Positions 1-8,173 of a DNA stretch of 64,000 bases are shown in pieces; position 1 is the stretch's first letter; each line of letters starts with the position of its first letter. The position numbers were made by a program, and so were the translations under genes. The notes beneath the pieces were generated by a model. That model did no database searches and was not told the origin of the DNA. It saw only the letters and a list, made by a program, of their open reading frames with translations. The stretch is from positions 1 to 64,000 of the forward strand of contig NZ_VFYU01000029.1 of assembly GCF_021012795.1 (NCBI RefSeq). The letters are read 5' to 3'. The DNA comes from Psychrobacter sp. I-STPA10. GTDB lineage: Bacteria > Pseudomonadota > Gammaproteobacteria > Pseudomonadales > Moraxellaceae.

Positions 1-5
1 TATAG

Positions 6-572
6 TCAATTCAAAACAAAAGAGTTATAGTAAGGACAAATATCATAAAATAATTTAGATAAATCGTTTTCTAACCAACCTTTACGTAAAGATTTCACGT
101 TTCCCCACTTCTTTTCAATAGGATTTAAATCAGGACTATAAGGAGGTAGGAACAACACACGATGACCATGTCTATTAAAAAGACGTGTTACTTTCTTATG
201 GAAGCTGGCATTATCCATGACAATGACGCATTTAGTATTAAGCCTCGGAATTAAGGTGTTCTTACACCAACTACGAAATACTTTTGAGTTAATGTTTTGT
301 TTAAAGTAATCAATAGCAAACAAGGTTTTATTATAGAGTGCACCTATAACATTTGTTCTGCTACGAGCTTGCCAATTATAACTATCAATACAAGGTTTGC
401 CGATAGCGCTATAGCCAAAAGGACGTATGACTTCCTGCTCAAAACCGCTCTCATCCATATATACTATGGGAAATCCTTGCTTTTGATAAAAAGCTAGCTT
501 AGCTTGATACTCTGCTCTTTTAATCAGACAAGCTTTTGGATGGCTTAAGGTCTTTTTTTTGAGTGATACCAA
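6..572 (-). CDS. IS630 transposase, C-terminal DDE part (orfB)
   Basis: This 188-residue ORF is the catalytic half of the IS630 transposase. The three acidic residues of the DDE centre are visible: Asp in VYMDES, Asp in VIVMDNASFH and Glu in LNPIEKKW, in the order and spacing of the family. The nominal ATG lies within the overlap with the N-terminal ORF and has no convincing ribosome-binding site. I infer that the ORF is normally translated as a fusion made by slippage on the A8 tract (minus-strand sense) rather than from its own start. The C-terminus runs almost to the left end of the element. No internal stop is seen, so the element may still be active. Confidence 0.82.
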   Translation of the reverse strand: MVSLKKKTLSHPKACLIKRAEYQAKLAFYQKQGFPIVYMDESGFEQEVIRPFGYSAIGKPCIDSYNWQARSRTNVIGALYNKTLFAIDYFKQNINSKVFRSWCKNTLIPRLNTKCVIVMDNASFHKKVTRLFNRHGHRVLFLPPYSPDLNPIEKKWGNVKSLRKGWLENDLSKLFYDICPYYNSFVLN

Positions 573-849
573 GGCGTTTTAGTGCGACACAGATACCTGA
601 AGTGCTACATCCTAAACGTCTTGCACGTTCATAATGATAGCTGTCTGGATGGTTCTCTACATCTTTAAGTAAAGCGTCATTAGCAATTTTAGTCGGTTCG
701 ATATTGCGTGTTTTCTTGCTATATAACCGTTTTTTCCATTTCTGGATGGTGGTTGGACTGATATCATATTCTTGAACAGCTTCTTTAAAGGTCATTCCCT
801 TTTCTAAGCTTTTTAATACTTGTTTGCGAAATTCTAAAGAGTATGTCAT
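520..849 (-). CDS. IS630 transposase, N-terminal part (orfA)
   Basis: This 109-residue ORF encodes the DNA-binding half of the transposase. It begins MTYSLEFRKQVL and has a helix-turn-helix region (about residues 5-45, with DISPTTIQKWKKRL) typical of the IS630 N-terminus, followed by a second helical segment (GCSTSGICVALKRLGI) that recognises the element ends. The frame stops shortly after an A8 tract, and the downstream DDE frame overlaps it by about 50 bases. The full enzyme therefore needs a frame change; alone, this product could bind the ends and act as a regulator. The start is the only sensible ATG and lies about 60 bases inside the right inverted repeat. Confidence 0.82.
   Translation of the reverse strand: MTYSLEFRKQVLKSLEKGMTFKEAVQEYDISPTTIQKWKKRLYSKKTRNIEPTKIANDALLKDVENHPDSYHYERARRLGCSTSGICVALKRLGITQKKDLKPSKSLSD
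553..560 (-). other. A8 slippage tract joining the two transposase frames
   Basis: On the coding (minus) strand a run of eight A residues lies in the overlap (ACT CAA AAA AAA GAC in the first frame). The second frame reads CTC AAA AAA AAG ACC across it, which is a +1 shift (equivalent to -2). Removing one A, or adding two, would fuse the frames and give a continuous IS630 protein. Such tracts support ribosomal frameshifting or transcriptional slippage; which one acts here is not shown by the sequence. Confidence 0.6.
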
Positions 850-902
850 TGGTTTCCTAATTTTTGGTTCTTTGAATGACTTTATAACATTTTTAGTATG
901 AA

Positions 903-1385
903 TTGACTATAAAAGGGGTTGATGACATACAAACCATTGAGCAAGATAAGGTGGACTATCACCCAATATTGCAACAAAAGTCAAATATTTATTGTCCTGA
1001 ATGTCATTCTTATCGTTTGGTCGAATTATATTGGTATCGCCGATATTTGGCAGAACATAATGTAGAAGATAGTAAAACCCATGACAACATTATAAACTTA
1101 CCAAAAATATTTACTGATGATGCAAAAAACTTTGTTGGCTGTTTGCATTGTCAGCAAACCTTTAAAATAAAAATTAATGCAAAAAAAGAATGGATTGAAA
1201 CTTTATTGACACTAGGATTTATACTGATAATAACTTTTGTATTACCTATAGTTTCAGATTATCTTGATACTTTGGGGATAAAGAGTAATATTTTTCTAGG
1301 ATTTTTAGTGAGTTTTATTTATTTTTATTTAAGCTTTTCCACTAAACCCACCAGTGACTGTCTTGAAAAAATCTCGTTGAGTTAA
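903..1385 (+). CDS. Zinc-ribbon-like membrane protein, 5' end replaced by the IS
   Basis: The longest reading frame is 160 codons, but its only start candidate near the front is a TTG inside the IS inverted repeat (903), so the first few residues come from the IS. The true start was probably lost to the insertion. The remaining protein has a CPEC motif and, about 60 residues later, a CLHC motif, a four-cysteine pattern that could bind one zinc. Two hydrophobic segments follow near the C-terminus (roughly residues 100-118 and 127-147). I do not recognise the family. It is followed after 12 bases by a small membrane-protein gene and then by a third gene with membrane segments, so the three may form one accessory operon. 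Confidence 0.5.
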   Translation: MTIKGVDDIQTIEQDKVDYHPILQQKSNIYCPECHSYRLVELYWYRRYLAEHNVEDSKTHDNIINLPKIFTDDAKNFVGCLHCQQTFKIKINAKKEWIETLLTLGFILIITFVLPIVSDYLDTLGIKSNIFLGFLVSFIYFYLSFSTKPTSDCLEKISLS

Positions 1386-1397
1386 CAAGGAGAGATT

Positions 1398-1568
1398 ATG
1401 AGTAATAAAAAGTGGCTAATCGTTTTAATCTTATCAACCATTATTAGCTTTATTTTGGGATACCAACTCAAATCTTTTTTATATACCGATACTTGTCTTG
1501 ATATGGGGGGTGGAATGAACCCTGAGGGTTATGGAATTTGTGTGGTCAGTGAACCTACAGACCTGTAA
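1398..1568 (+). CDS. Small (56-residue) single-pass membrane protein
   Basis: A short ORF starts with ATG at 1398, preceded by a good ribosome-binding site (AAGGAGAG at 1387-1394, about 3-4 bases upstream). The protein begins MSNKKWLIVLIL and has one hydrophobic segment (about residues 6-21) with a short positive N-terminus. An outward part of about 35 residues follows, containing two cysteines and a glycine-rich stretch (DMGGGMNPEGYG). This looks like a signal-anchored or secreted peptide. The gene sits 12 bases after the zinc-ribbon gene and shares its direction. No family is recognised. The strong ribosome-binding site and close spacing are the main reasons to believe it. Confidence 0.55.
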   Translation: MSNKKWLIVLILSTIISFILGYQLKSFLYTDTCLDMGGGMNPEGYGICVVSEPTDL

Positions 1569-1643
1569 GTATATACCCTAATCATTTTGACAATTAGACT
1601 TTGTTAGACTGGTATCTACTAAGGTATTTTTTTAGGATAAATA

Positions 1644-2798
1644 ATGAATATTCCAAGCTATTGGTCAGAACATACCATTGAGTTTGCTTACGAAAATAAA
1701 CGCAGTAAAAACAAAACCACTAAAATCAAACGTTATGGCTGGTCAAATACCAGTCAAGCTGAGGCAAAAGAACATGCCATTGAGCGTTGCCAGCAAGCAA
1801 AGCAGACTTTATTAGCAACAGGCAAAGTCAAACGGGTTGAAGGTAAAGACAGCTATTTGGATAAAACAGATTTGCCCATTCGTGAGCAAGTGCTTCATCA
1901 TTATGCTGATTTAAATTGTGTCACTACGGTAAATAGTTATGGGGCAACTTGTCTAAATGTCGAAAATGTGATGATTTTGGATATTGATAATGATGATATA
2001 ACACGATTTTGTTGGCGGCATAAATTTATAGATAAGCCTTTTCTAATTTTAGATAAAATAAAAATGAGATTTGTTCTTTTTGCAATATTTTTATTGGCTG
2101 TTATTTTTTTATTTAGTGTAAAGCCTTTTACCTCATGTGTTAGTGATGTCGTGTTGTATCTTAAATATATTATATGGGCTTTTTTTAGTAGTTTTTTTAT
2201 AGTATGGGCTTTATTTATACTGTTTGATTCTATAGATGACAAGAGAATGGCACAATGGCTAAAAAAACAAGGCGGTGAATTAGCTATTTTAGAGATGATT
2301 ATCAATAAATTCTTAGAAGAAAATAATGACTTTGCTTTTAATATTTATCAAACGCCCTTAGGTTTTCGCTTAATTGCTTTGCAAGACACTTTTTTTGCCA
2401 ATGACGATAAAACCCAACTGTGTTTTAATCAGTTACCTGTTGATAGCTGTTATGCCAAATTGTGCCAAGTTCAAAATTGCTTTCGAGCCAGAGTCACAGC
2501 AAAGCCGTGGCGGATCGAGCAAGATAAATATCACCACCCACAGCAACAGCAACAACAAATAGAGCCTAGAATACCCAATAGATATTTTTGGCTAAACAAT
2601 GATAAGACCAAAGAGCGTAATGAATGGCTACAGAGCTATCATCAATTAGCTAAGAATTATTCTGCTTGTCATTTTATTAAATGCATCGGGCAATCTGCTA
2701 CTCATTCTATTAACTCACCTATCAATGAACAAGTAGCAAAAGTGGTGCAGTTGTATGATGATTTATGCCGTAGCCATCGTAAGTTGCCATTGGCATAA
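1644..2798 (+). CDS. Uncharacterised protein with DxD and FRxR-type motifs and a two-helix membrane insert
   Basis: This 384-residue protein has an N-terminal segment with KRYGWSNTSQAEAKEHA and LPIREQVLHH, then VENVMILDIDND (DxD near residue 112). Two strong membrane helices follow (about residues 138-158 and 170-195). The C-terminal part contains FNIYQTPLGFRLIAL, CQVQNCFRARVTAKPWRI and a Q-rich run. From memory, the combination of YGW(S), LPIRE, hhhDhD and CFRARxTxKPWR marks a conserved uncharacterised proteobacterial family. The DxD plus basic motif resembles the catalytic layout of archaeo-eukaryotic primase/nucleotidyltransferase folds; this is an inference only. It follows the 56-residue membrane gene by 75 bases on the same strand. 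Confidence 0.7.
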   Translation: MNIPSYWSEHTIEFAYENKRSKNKTTKIKRYGWSNTSQAEAKEHAIERCQQAKQTLLATGKVKRVEGKDSYLDKTDLPIREQVLHHYADLNCVTTVNSYGATCLNVENVMILDIDNDDITRFCWRHKFIDKPFLILDKIKMRFVLFAIFLLAVIFLFSVKPFTSCVSDVVLYLKYIIWAFFSSFFIVWALFILFDSIDDKRMAQWLKKQGGELAILEMIINKFLEENNDFAFNIYQTPLGFRLIALQDTFFANDDKTQLCFNQLPVDSCYAKLCQVQNCFRARVTAKPWRIEQDKYHHPQQQQQQIEPRIPNRYFWLNNDKTKERNEWLQSYHQLAKNYSACHFIKCIGQSATHSINSPINEQVAKVVQLYDDLCRSHRKLPLA

Positions 2799-2820
2799 GT
2801 TAAAATTTTTGGCTTTTTAC

Positions 2821-3621
2821 TTATTGGTTTTTTTTATCTCGGCGGAATGTCCATGTATTCTCATCAGAATCATCGGCACAATAATAATACCCTGCCAAAT
2901 TAAAGTCTTTTAGCTGTTCAGCATTACTCAGTTTATTTTCTACCACATATTTCACCATTAAGCCACGAGCCTTTTTGGCATAAAAGCTAATTACTTTGTA
3001 GCTGCCATTTTTCTCATCTTCAAAACGAGGGGTAATGATATTGGCGGTCAACTCTTTTTTCTTCACTGATTTAAAGTATTCATTTGATGCCAAGTTAATC
3101 AGCACTTTATCGTCACTGTCTGTCATACGCTCATTAATTACTTGGGTGATTTTTTCTCCCCAAAATTCATATAAGTTATCACCTTGTGGGTTTTTGAGTT
3201 TTGTACCCATCTCTAGGCGGTAAGGTAGGATTAAATCTAGCGGTTTTAACACACCATATAACCCTGACAAAATCCCCAAATGCTCATTTAGATAAATAAC
3301 GCTGTCTTTATCCATATTATAGACATCAAGTCCTGTATAAACGTCACCATCGAATAGATAAACAGCAGGCTTGGCATTATCTGCGCTAAACGGCTTATCT
3401 TTACTCCACTGCCAATCTTGGTTGCGTTTGGTATTCAGCTGAGCTAAGTCATCAGAGATGTTCATTAACTCTTGTAAGTCGATGGGTTCTTTATTTTTTA
3501 ATACCTTCATCAAACTTTGTGATTGCTCAATCAACTCTGGCTGACTGTAGTAATTGCCGATATTGATGGGCAACTCATCACTTTCGTTTAGGCTTTTGGC
3601 AGGGGATAAAACAAAGTACAT
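2821..3621 (-). CDS. yaaA: Peroxide stress protein YaaA (DUF328)
   Basis: This 266-residue protein covers the whole YaaA family length (258 in E. coli). The N-terminal SPAKSL motif (residues 6-11) and the central ILSGLYGVLKPLDLILPYR block (from residue 117) are diagnostic. YaaA is a cytoplasmic DNA-binding protein that lowers free intracellular iron under hydrogen peroxide stress, limiting Fenton damage. The ATG at 3621 is preceded by a fair AAGGAT. The gene stands alone between a plus-strand accessory gene, whose stop is only 22 bases away, and a 390-base gap. No OxyR-type site could be picked out by eye. Confidence 0.93.
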   Translation of the reverse strand: MYFVLSPAKSLNESDELPINIGNYYSQPELIEQSQSLMKVLKNKEPIDLQELMNISDDLAQLNTKRNQDWQWSKDKPFSADNAKPAVYLFDGDVYTGLDVYNMDKDSVIYLNEHLGILSGLYGVLKPLDLILPYRLEMGTKLKNPQGDNLYEFWGEKITQVINERMTDSDDKVLINLASNEYFKSVKKKELTANIITPRFEDEKNGSYKVISFYAKKARGLMVKYVVENKLSNAEQLKDFNLAGYYYCADDSDENTWTFRRDKKNQ

Positions 3622-3664
3622 GGTTATCCTTATTTTTTAAATAGGTTTATTTTTTATTAATTTT

Positions 3665-3718
3665 AGCTCAATTTTTCTTGCAACTTTTCCTATAACAATG
3701 AAAGTTCAACAGACTCTA
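3665..3718. repeat. Solitary end of the TAGGGTCTGTTGAAC repeat family
   Basis: The block CTCAATTTTTC ... GTTCAACAGACTCTA matches the right end of the full element at 20738-20967 (CTCAATTTTTCCTATG ... GTTCAACAGACCCTA). No matching left end is found nearby, so this looks like a decayed or half copy. It lies within the 3622-4014 gap between yaaA and the DUF3108 gene. The rest of that gap is AT-rich, with nothing else I can name; it presumably includes the promoter for the gene at 4015. Confidence 0.6.
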
Positions 3719-4014
3719 AACAAAACATAATAACTATGAATCAGGGTATCTTAGCCATTATGGCAATACAGAAATATGGCATAAAAAATCTCAGAAACAA
3801 TTTGTCACAAAATCCAACCCAATTTTTTTTAAATTACACCACAATACCATTAGTTATGATTTTTACTCTATTCACTACAACTTAACTTGTCTCAACTTCT
3901 TGCTATTCTCTCTTAAAAAGAAAGAAGCAAAGGGCCTCTATCGATTATTAATCAACTGACAAATTCAAAGTGAACTAAGTAAAATAAACATTGATGCCAT
4001 AAGGATACAAAACC

Positions 4015-4794
4015 ATGCTGAAACATATATTGCGTGCTAAATTTCAAACAGACTCAAGCACAATAAGTCATGAGAAACGGCAAAAAACTGATAAAAAAGC
4101 ATCATTATTGACAAATATTGGCATTGGTGTCAGTCTAGCAACGGCTGCAACTGCCCCCCTCTCAGCAACGGCTGCCAATGAAATTATGCCATCTACTGCA
4201 ACCTATAAATTTACTGTTGATAATAAGTACGATGGTACAGCAACTCGCAAATTAACGAAATCAGGCAGTAACTGGAATTATAAAGTCAATGCCAAAGCTT
4301 CTGGTGTGGCTCGTGCAAATCAAAGCAGCATTTTTAAAATAAATGGCAATACGGTATCACCAAGCTCTGCTAGCACCTCCTACAAGTTTTTGGGTGTTGG
4401 ACGTACCCATAACCTTAGTTTTAATCCTACTGCAAAAAAAGTCACCAGTACCTATCGTGGCAAAACCAATACTTTTTCTGCACCAAATGGTGCATTTGAT
4501 GATCTTAGTCTTGAGGTACAAATCAGAGAAGATTTATTAAATGGGCGTTTTTCTGGCACTTATTACATGGCAAAAAAAGACAAGGTAGAAAAAACTCAAT
4601 TTAAAAAAGTAGGTACTTATAATATTACTGTTCCTGCAGGCACTTATCAAACGGTACGTATTGACCGTATCCATGATGACAGTGACCGTGCTTCTAGCTT
4701 TTGGCTTGCCCCTAGTTTAGACTATTTACCCATAAAAATAACGCAATTAAATGATGGCAAAAAAATGGAGATGCAGCTCACTGGTGTGCAATAG
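4015..4794 (+). CDS. DUF3108 domain secreted protein
   Basis: This 259-residue protein has a long, lysine-rich N-terminus, then a hydrophobic stretch ending in ATAAN around residue 54, consistent with an unusual but plausible Sec signal peptide. The mature part is beta-rich (ATYKFTVDNKYDGTATRKL..., KFLGVGRTHNLSF, PAGTYQTVRIDRIHD, FWLAPSLDYLPIKI), which is the DUF3108 pattern of periplasmic lipocalin-like barrels in Moraxellaceae and relatives. The function is unknown. The start ATG has AAGGAT 9 bases upstream. The gene is monocistronic and is followed by a large repeat element. Confidence 0.8.
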   Translation: MLKHILRAKFQTDSSTISHEKRQKTDKKASLLTNIGIGVSLATAATAPLSATAANEIMPSTATYKFTVDNKYDGTATRKLTKSGSNWNYKVNAKASGVARANQSSIFKINGNTVSPSSASTSYKFLGVGRTHNLSFNPTAKKVTSTYRGKTNTFSAPNGAFDDLSLEVQIREDLLNGRFSGTYYMAKKDKVEKTQFKKVGTYNITVPAGTYQTVRIDRIHDDSDRASSFWLAPSLDYLPIKITQLNDGKKMEMQLTGVQ

Positions 4795-4850
4795 TTAACA
4801 TACATATAGTTAATAACCTCACTCTCAACTTTATTTTATAAAATCATATA

Positions 4851-5063
4851 TGCCCCCTCCCAAACCCTCTCCTTACTTCAAGGGGAGAACTTAAAAACCA
4901 GTTCCTCTCCCTGATGAGGGATATAGCGAAACACTGTTTCGCTCCTGAAGAGCGTTAATAAATAGTCCAGTGGACTATTTTAGCGATGCAAGACGAAAAG
5001 CTGTGCTTGTAGTACAAGACAAGAGCTATGCTCACCTAGTAAGGGGGAGGTTAGGAGGGGGTC
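4851..5063. repeat. CT/AG-rich inverted-repeat element (about 210 bp)
   Basis: The block starts with CCCCCTCCCAAACC and ends with GGTTAGGAGGGGGTC, forming terminal inverted repeats of about 20 bases with mismatches. Inside are a hairpin AGCGAAA-CACTG-TTTCGCT and a perfect 10-bp palindrome AAATAGTCCA-G-TGGACTATTT (4960-4980). No ORF is present. Part of it (AAGGGGAGA..CTTAAAA..CAGTT.CTC) recurs inverted at 9495-9577. It fills most of the 4795-5202 gap. I read it as a non-autonomous or REP-like dispersed repeat; its mobility is not shown. Confidence 0.65.
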
Positions 5064-5106
5064 TTATAAGTTAATAGTTAATAGTTATTGTCACTAACCA
5101 TAGCTA

Positions 5107-5150
5107 AAAAAAGTGGGCAAAACCTAAAATATGGTCTCATCCGCTTTTTT
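5107..5150 (-). terminator. Probable terminator of the wrbA-DUF2069 pair
   Basis: AAAAAAGTGG pairs with CCGCTTTTTT (one wobble) around a further partial AAACC/GGT match. On the minus strand the hairpin ends in a T run, about 50 bases past the DUF2069 stop codon. Confidence 0.45.
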
Positions 5151-5202
5151 ATCTCATTGAATATGAATATTGATACCCAGATTTATGAATCATGATCAAA
5201 TA

Positions 5203-5646
5203 TTAAGCATGATTGACTGGATTATTCATAGAAGGCAAACGCTTTAATAGCTGAAATAACCAGATGTTAATCAATAATAATAACACCGCATCAATCACAT
5301 AAATCCATAACGATGACCAGTTTTCAGCATAAATATGCGTAAATAACACCACCCCACTTGCACCAAAATAAACCAAAGTAATCATACTTGCCAATAATAA
5401 AGCATAGGCGGACTTACCTTTTGTCATCCATGGAGATAGCACAAATGCTGGAATTAGCCATAGACTTTGCCACACAATACCACCGATGATATCAAGTTGT
5501 GCATCATTTGTAATACTAATGCACACTGGCATGGCGAGCATACGGTATAACAGCCAAATAATCCATACTACTTTTAACCTTCGACGTATGGGCGTGACGG
5601 GTCTGACTCCTCGTGTCGCTTTGCTACGACTTTGGCGCATACGCAT
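5203..5646 (-). CDS. DUF2069 inner-membrane protein
   Basis: This 147-residue protein has a basic N-terminus (MRMRQSRSKATRGVRPVTPIRRR) and four predicted transmembrane helices separated by short loops, with WIIWLLYRMLAMP in the first and an LLLLINIWLFQLL segment in the last. Size, topology and position directly downstream of wrbA on the same strand (83-base gap) fit the DUF2069 family, which is often next to wrbA in Moraxellaceae. The function is unknown. An alternative start lies two codons inside, but the M-R-M start gives the full basic tail. Confidence 0.72.
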   Translation of the reverse strand: MRMRQSRSKATRGVRPVTPIRRRLKVVWIIWLLYRMLAMPVCISITNDAQLDIIGGIVWQSLWLIPAFVLSPWMTKGKSAYALLLASMITLVYFGASGVVLFTHIYAENWSSLWIYVIDAVLLLLINIWLFQLLKRLPSMNNPVNHA

Positions 5647-5729
5647 AAACCTTACTTTCCTTACTATTAAAAACGAGTCATTATAGATTATTTTTTAGGA
5701 TCGGTATAACTTGTCACTGATAACGCTAT

Positions 5730-6353
<624 letters not shown>

Positions 6354-6356
6354 TTA

Positions 6357-6416
6357 TTTATTAAATATCAGTTTATTAAATATCAGTTTATGAAGTATTG
6401 GTTTATTAGCTATCGG
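6357..6416. repeat. Four tandem 15-bp repeats upstream of wrbA
   Basis: Four consecutive 15-base units run TTTATTAAATATCAG (twice, identical), TTTATGAAGTATTGG and TTTATTAGCTATCGG. They begin 18 bases upstream of the wrbA start and lie in the divergent promoter region shared with the YihY gene. The array may be a variable-number repeat or an operator array for wrbA. Confidence 0.7.
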
Positions 6417-6617
6417 ATAATTAAGAAGAAGAAAAGTCATTTTGATGGTTAAAATACTGCTTGCCATCACCTATCATCAAATAATCAACCTGATAATTGA
6501 TAGGAGACCCATCAGCATACACTGCAATCAATTGTATTTTGACACAATTTTTTTGCATATATAAAAGTGTAATTTTTGCTACACTATGGCAAATTTTACA
6601 ATAATGTGTGCCTAAGT

Positions 6618-8141
6618 ATGGAAAAGTTACTTAAAAAACTGCCATTTTATAACCAACAATGGTTTGTTTTTCTACGTTTTTTAATTCATCATTTTCTAGA
6701 AGATAACTGTCAACAAAAAGCAGCGTCTCTTACCTATACAACACTATTATCTATTGTCCCTGTCTTAACCATTTTACTAATAATTTTATCTTCTGTCCCA
6801 GCTTTAGGAGATGTTAGAGCGCAAATTTATCAGGTGATATATAATAACCTACTGCCACAATCGAGCATGCAAGTCAGTCAATATATCAATGAGTTTACCG
6901 AAAAGTCCACTAATTTGACTGCCATGGGTATTATGGTGCTGTTTGTGACCACAGTCATGACATTATTTACCATCGAAACTGCATTTAATCAAATATGGCG
7001 AGTAGAAGACAAATCTGGTGGTATGAAAAGTATCGTGCGCTATTGGCTTTTGCTCACCGTAGGGCCTTTGGTATTAGGCACTGCGTTTATTGTGTCGAGT
7101 ACAGTACAAAGTTTGAGTTTTTTAAATCAACAAATTGCAGGCTATGGTATTGACTGGTCTTTTTGGGTTCACATTGTTTCATTTGTGGTAACCACGGCTG
7201 GCTTTATTGGCATGTATTGGTTTATCCCTAAAGCTTACGTTCCAATAAAAAATGCGGCCATCGCTGGAGTTATTGCTGCCATCTCTTTTGAATTGCTTAA
7301 ATATATATTTGGTATTGCCATGTCAAATGCGACCAATTATGAAGCGATTTATGGCGCTTTTGCTGCATTACCCATCTTTTTATTATGGATATACTTATCA
7401 TGGAACCTTATTTTAATCGGGGTTGAGATTAGCTATACCTTAACCATTTTTGAGACCAAAGAAGTCTATCCTCGTCATCCTTTGTTTAGTCTCCTTGACA
7501 TGCTTAATTTGATTTATGACCGCTATCAATTAGGGCAACCTGTTGATGAGCAAGATCTCAGAGATGTTTTGGGACGAAAAGAGTTGCCCAAATGGTATAC
7601 CTATATCCACTATCTGAAAAAAAATGACTTAATTACGGTAACAGAACATAATCGTTATGTCTTAAAAAGAGACTTATCGCAAATGTCATTATGGGATTTT
7701 TATACTACCTTACCCTACCCGCTGCCCATCAAAGACGAACTTGACCTTATGGATGATAGCATCCAAACACCATGGCTGAGTTTATTAGCACCCCGCCTTA
7801 TTAATACCGAAAACTATGCCCGCAAAACTCTTGATGTGCCACTGGCAGATATTTTTTCACACAGTCATCCTCGCCCAAAAACAGAGCCACCTGAAGCTAA
7901 CTTACCACAAGATAGCAATGAATATCCTGCACAACCAGAGGCTTTTGATGAGAGTGCCAACAAAACTTATGACAATCAAAATCGTGAACAAATTTTACCT
8001 GAGACAAATGAACAACCAAAGAAAGCAGAAAAAAATCGCTTCGCTATATTTAATAAACTTCGCTTGCATAAAAACACAAACACCACTTTAATTAGTGAAG
8101 ATGACAATCCTAATAAACCGAATAAAACAGCGAATAAATAA
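6618..8141 (+). CDS. YihY/BrkB family inner-membrane protein
   Basis: I place the start at ATG 6618 (507 residues), where MEKLLKKLPFYNQQW begins. An upstream TTG at 6576 would add 14 unconserved residues. The first 280 residues form six transmembrane helices with the YihY hallmarks (QKAASLTYTTLLSIVPVLTILL early, YEAIYGAFAALPIFLLWIYLSW late). The family was once misnamed RNase BN; its true role is unknown. After the membrane domain come a winged-helix-like region (about 300-370) and a long polar, P/E/N-rich tail (about 415-507) that looks disordered, longer than in E. coli YihY (290 residues). The antiporter gene follows 32 bases later on the same strand. Confidence 0.87.
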   Translation: MEKLLKKLPFYNQQWFVFLRFLIHHFLEDNCQQKAASLTYTTLLSIVPVLTILLIILSSVPALGDVRAQIYQVIYNNLLPQSSMQVSQYINEFTEKSTNLTAMGIMVLFVTTVMTLFTIETAFNQIWRVEDKSGGMKSIVRYWLLLTVGPLVLGTAFIVSSTVQSLSFLNQQIAGYGIDWSFWVHIVSFVVTTAGFIGMYWFIPKAYVPIKNAAIAGVIAAISFELLKYIFGIAMSNATNYEAIYGAFAALPIFLLWIYLSWNLILIGVEISYTLTIFETKEVYPRHPLFSLLDMLNLIYDRYQLGQPVDEQDLRDVLGRKELPKWYTYIHYLKKNDLITVTEHNRYVLKRDLSQMSLWDFYTTLPYPLPIKDELDLMDDSIQTPWLSLLAPRLINTENYARKTLDVPLADIFSHSHPRPKTEPPEANLPQDSNEYPAQPEAFDESANKTYDNQNREQILPETNEQPKKAEKNRFAIFNKLRLHKNTNTTLISEDDNPNKPNKTANK

Positions 8142-8173
8142 TAAAAACTAACCCATTTAATGAGACCTTAGCA

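Larger units (their letters stand above)
1..911 (-). mobile_element. IS630-family insertion sequence, complete, at window edge
   Basis: The element is bounded by imperfect inverted repeats of about 30 bp. The left end reads TATAGTCAATTCA from base 1, and the right end gives the same 13 bases on the opposite strand, finishing at 911; matches continue inwards with a few mismatches (shared GTTATA block). Both ends carry TA, the target that IS630/Tc1-type elements duplicate. Inside are two overlapping minus-strand ORFs encoding an N-terminal helix-turn-helix part and a C-terminal DDE part of one transposase. The window starts exactly at the element's outer end, which suggests that the contig was broken at a repeated IS. 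Family assignment is from the proteins and the TA ends; the exact IS name is not known to me. Confidence 0.85.

Noticed and set aside
2530..2560. CAG/CAA-rich run as a possible CRISPR or microsatellite
   Set aside because: It is a short poly-Gln coding stretch inside the 384-residue protein, with no spacers.
6576..6617. TTG-started extension of the YihY protein
   Set aside because: The added 14 residues are unconserved and have no ribosome-binding site; ATG 6618 gives the expected N-terminus.
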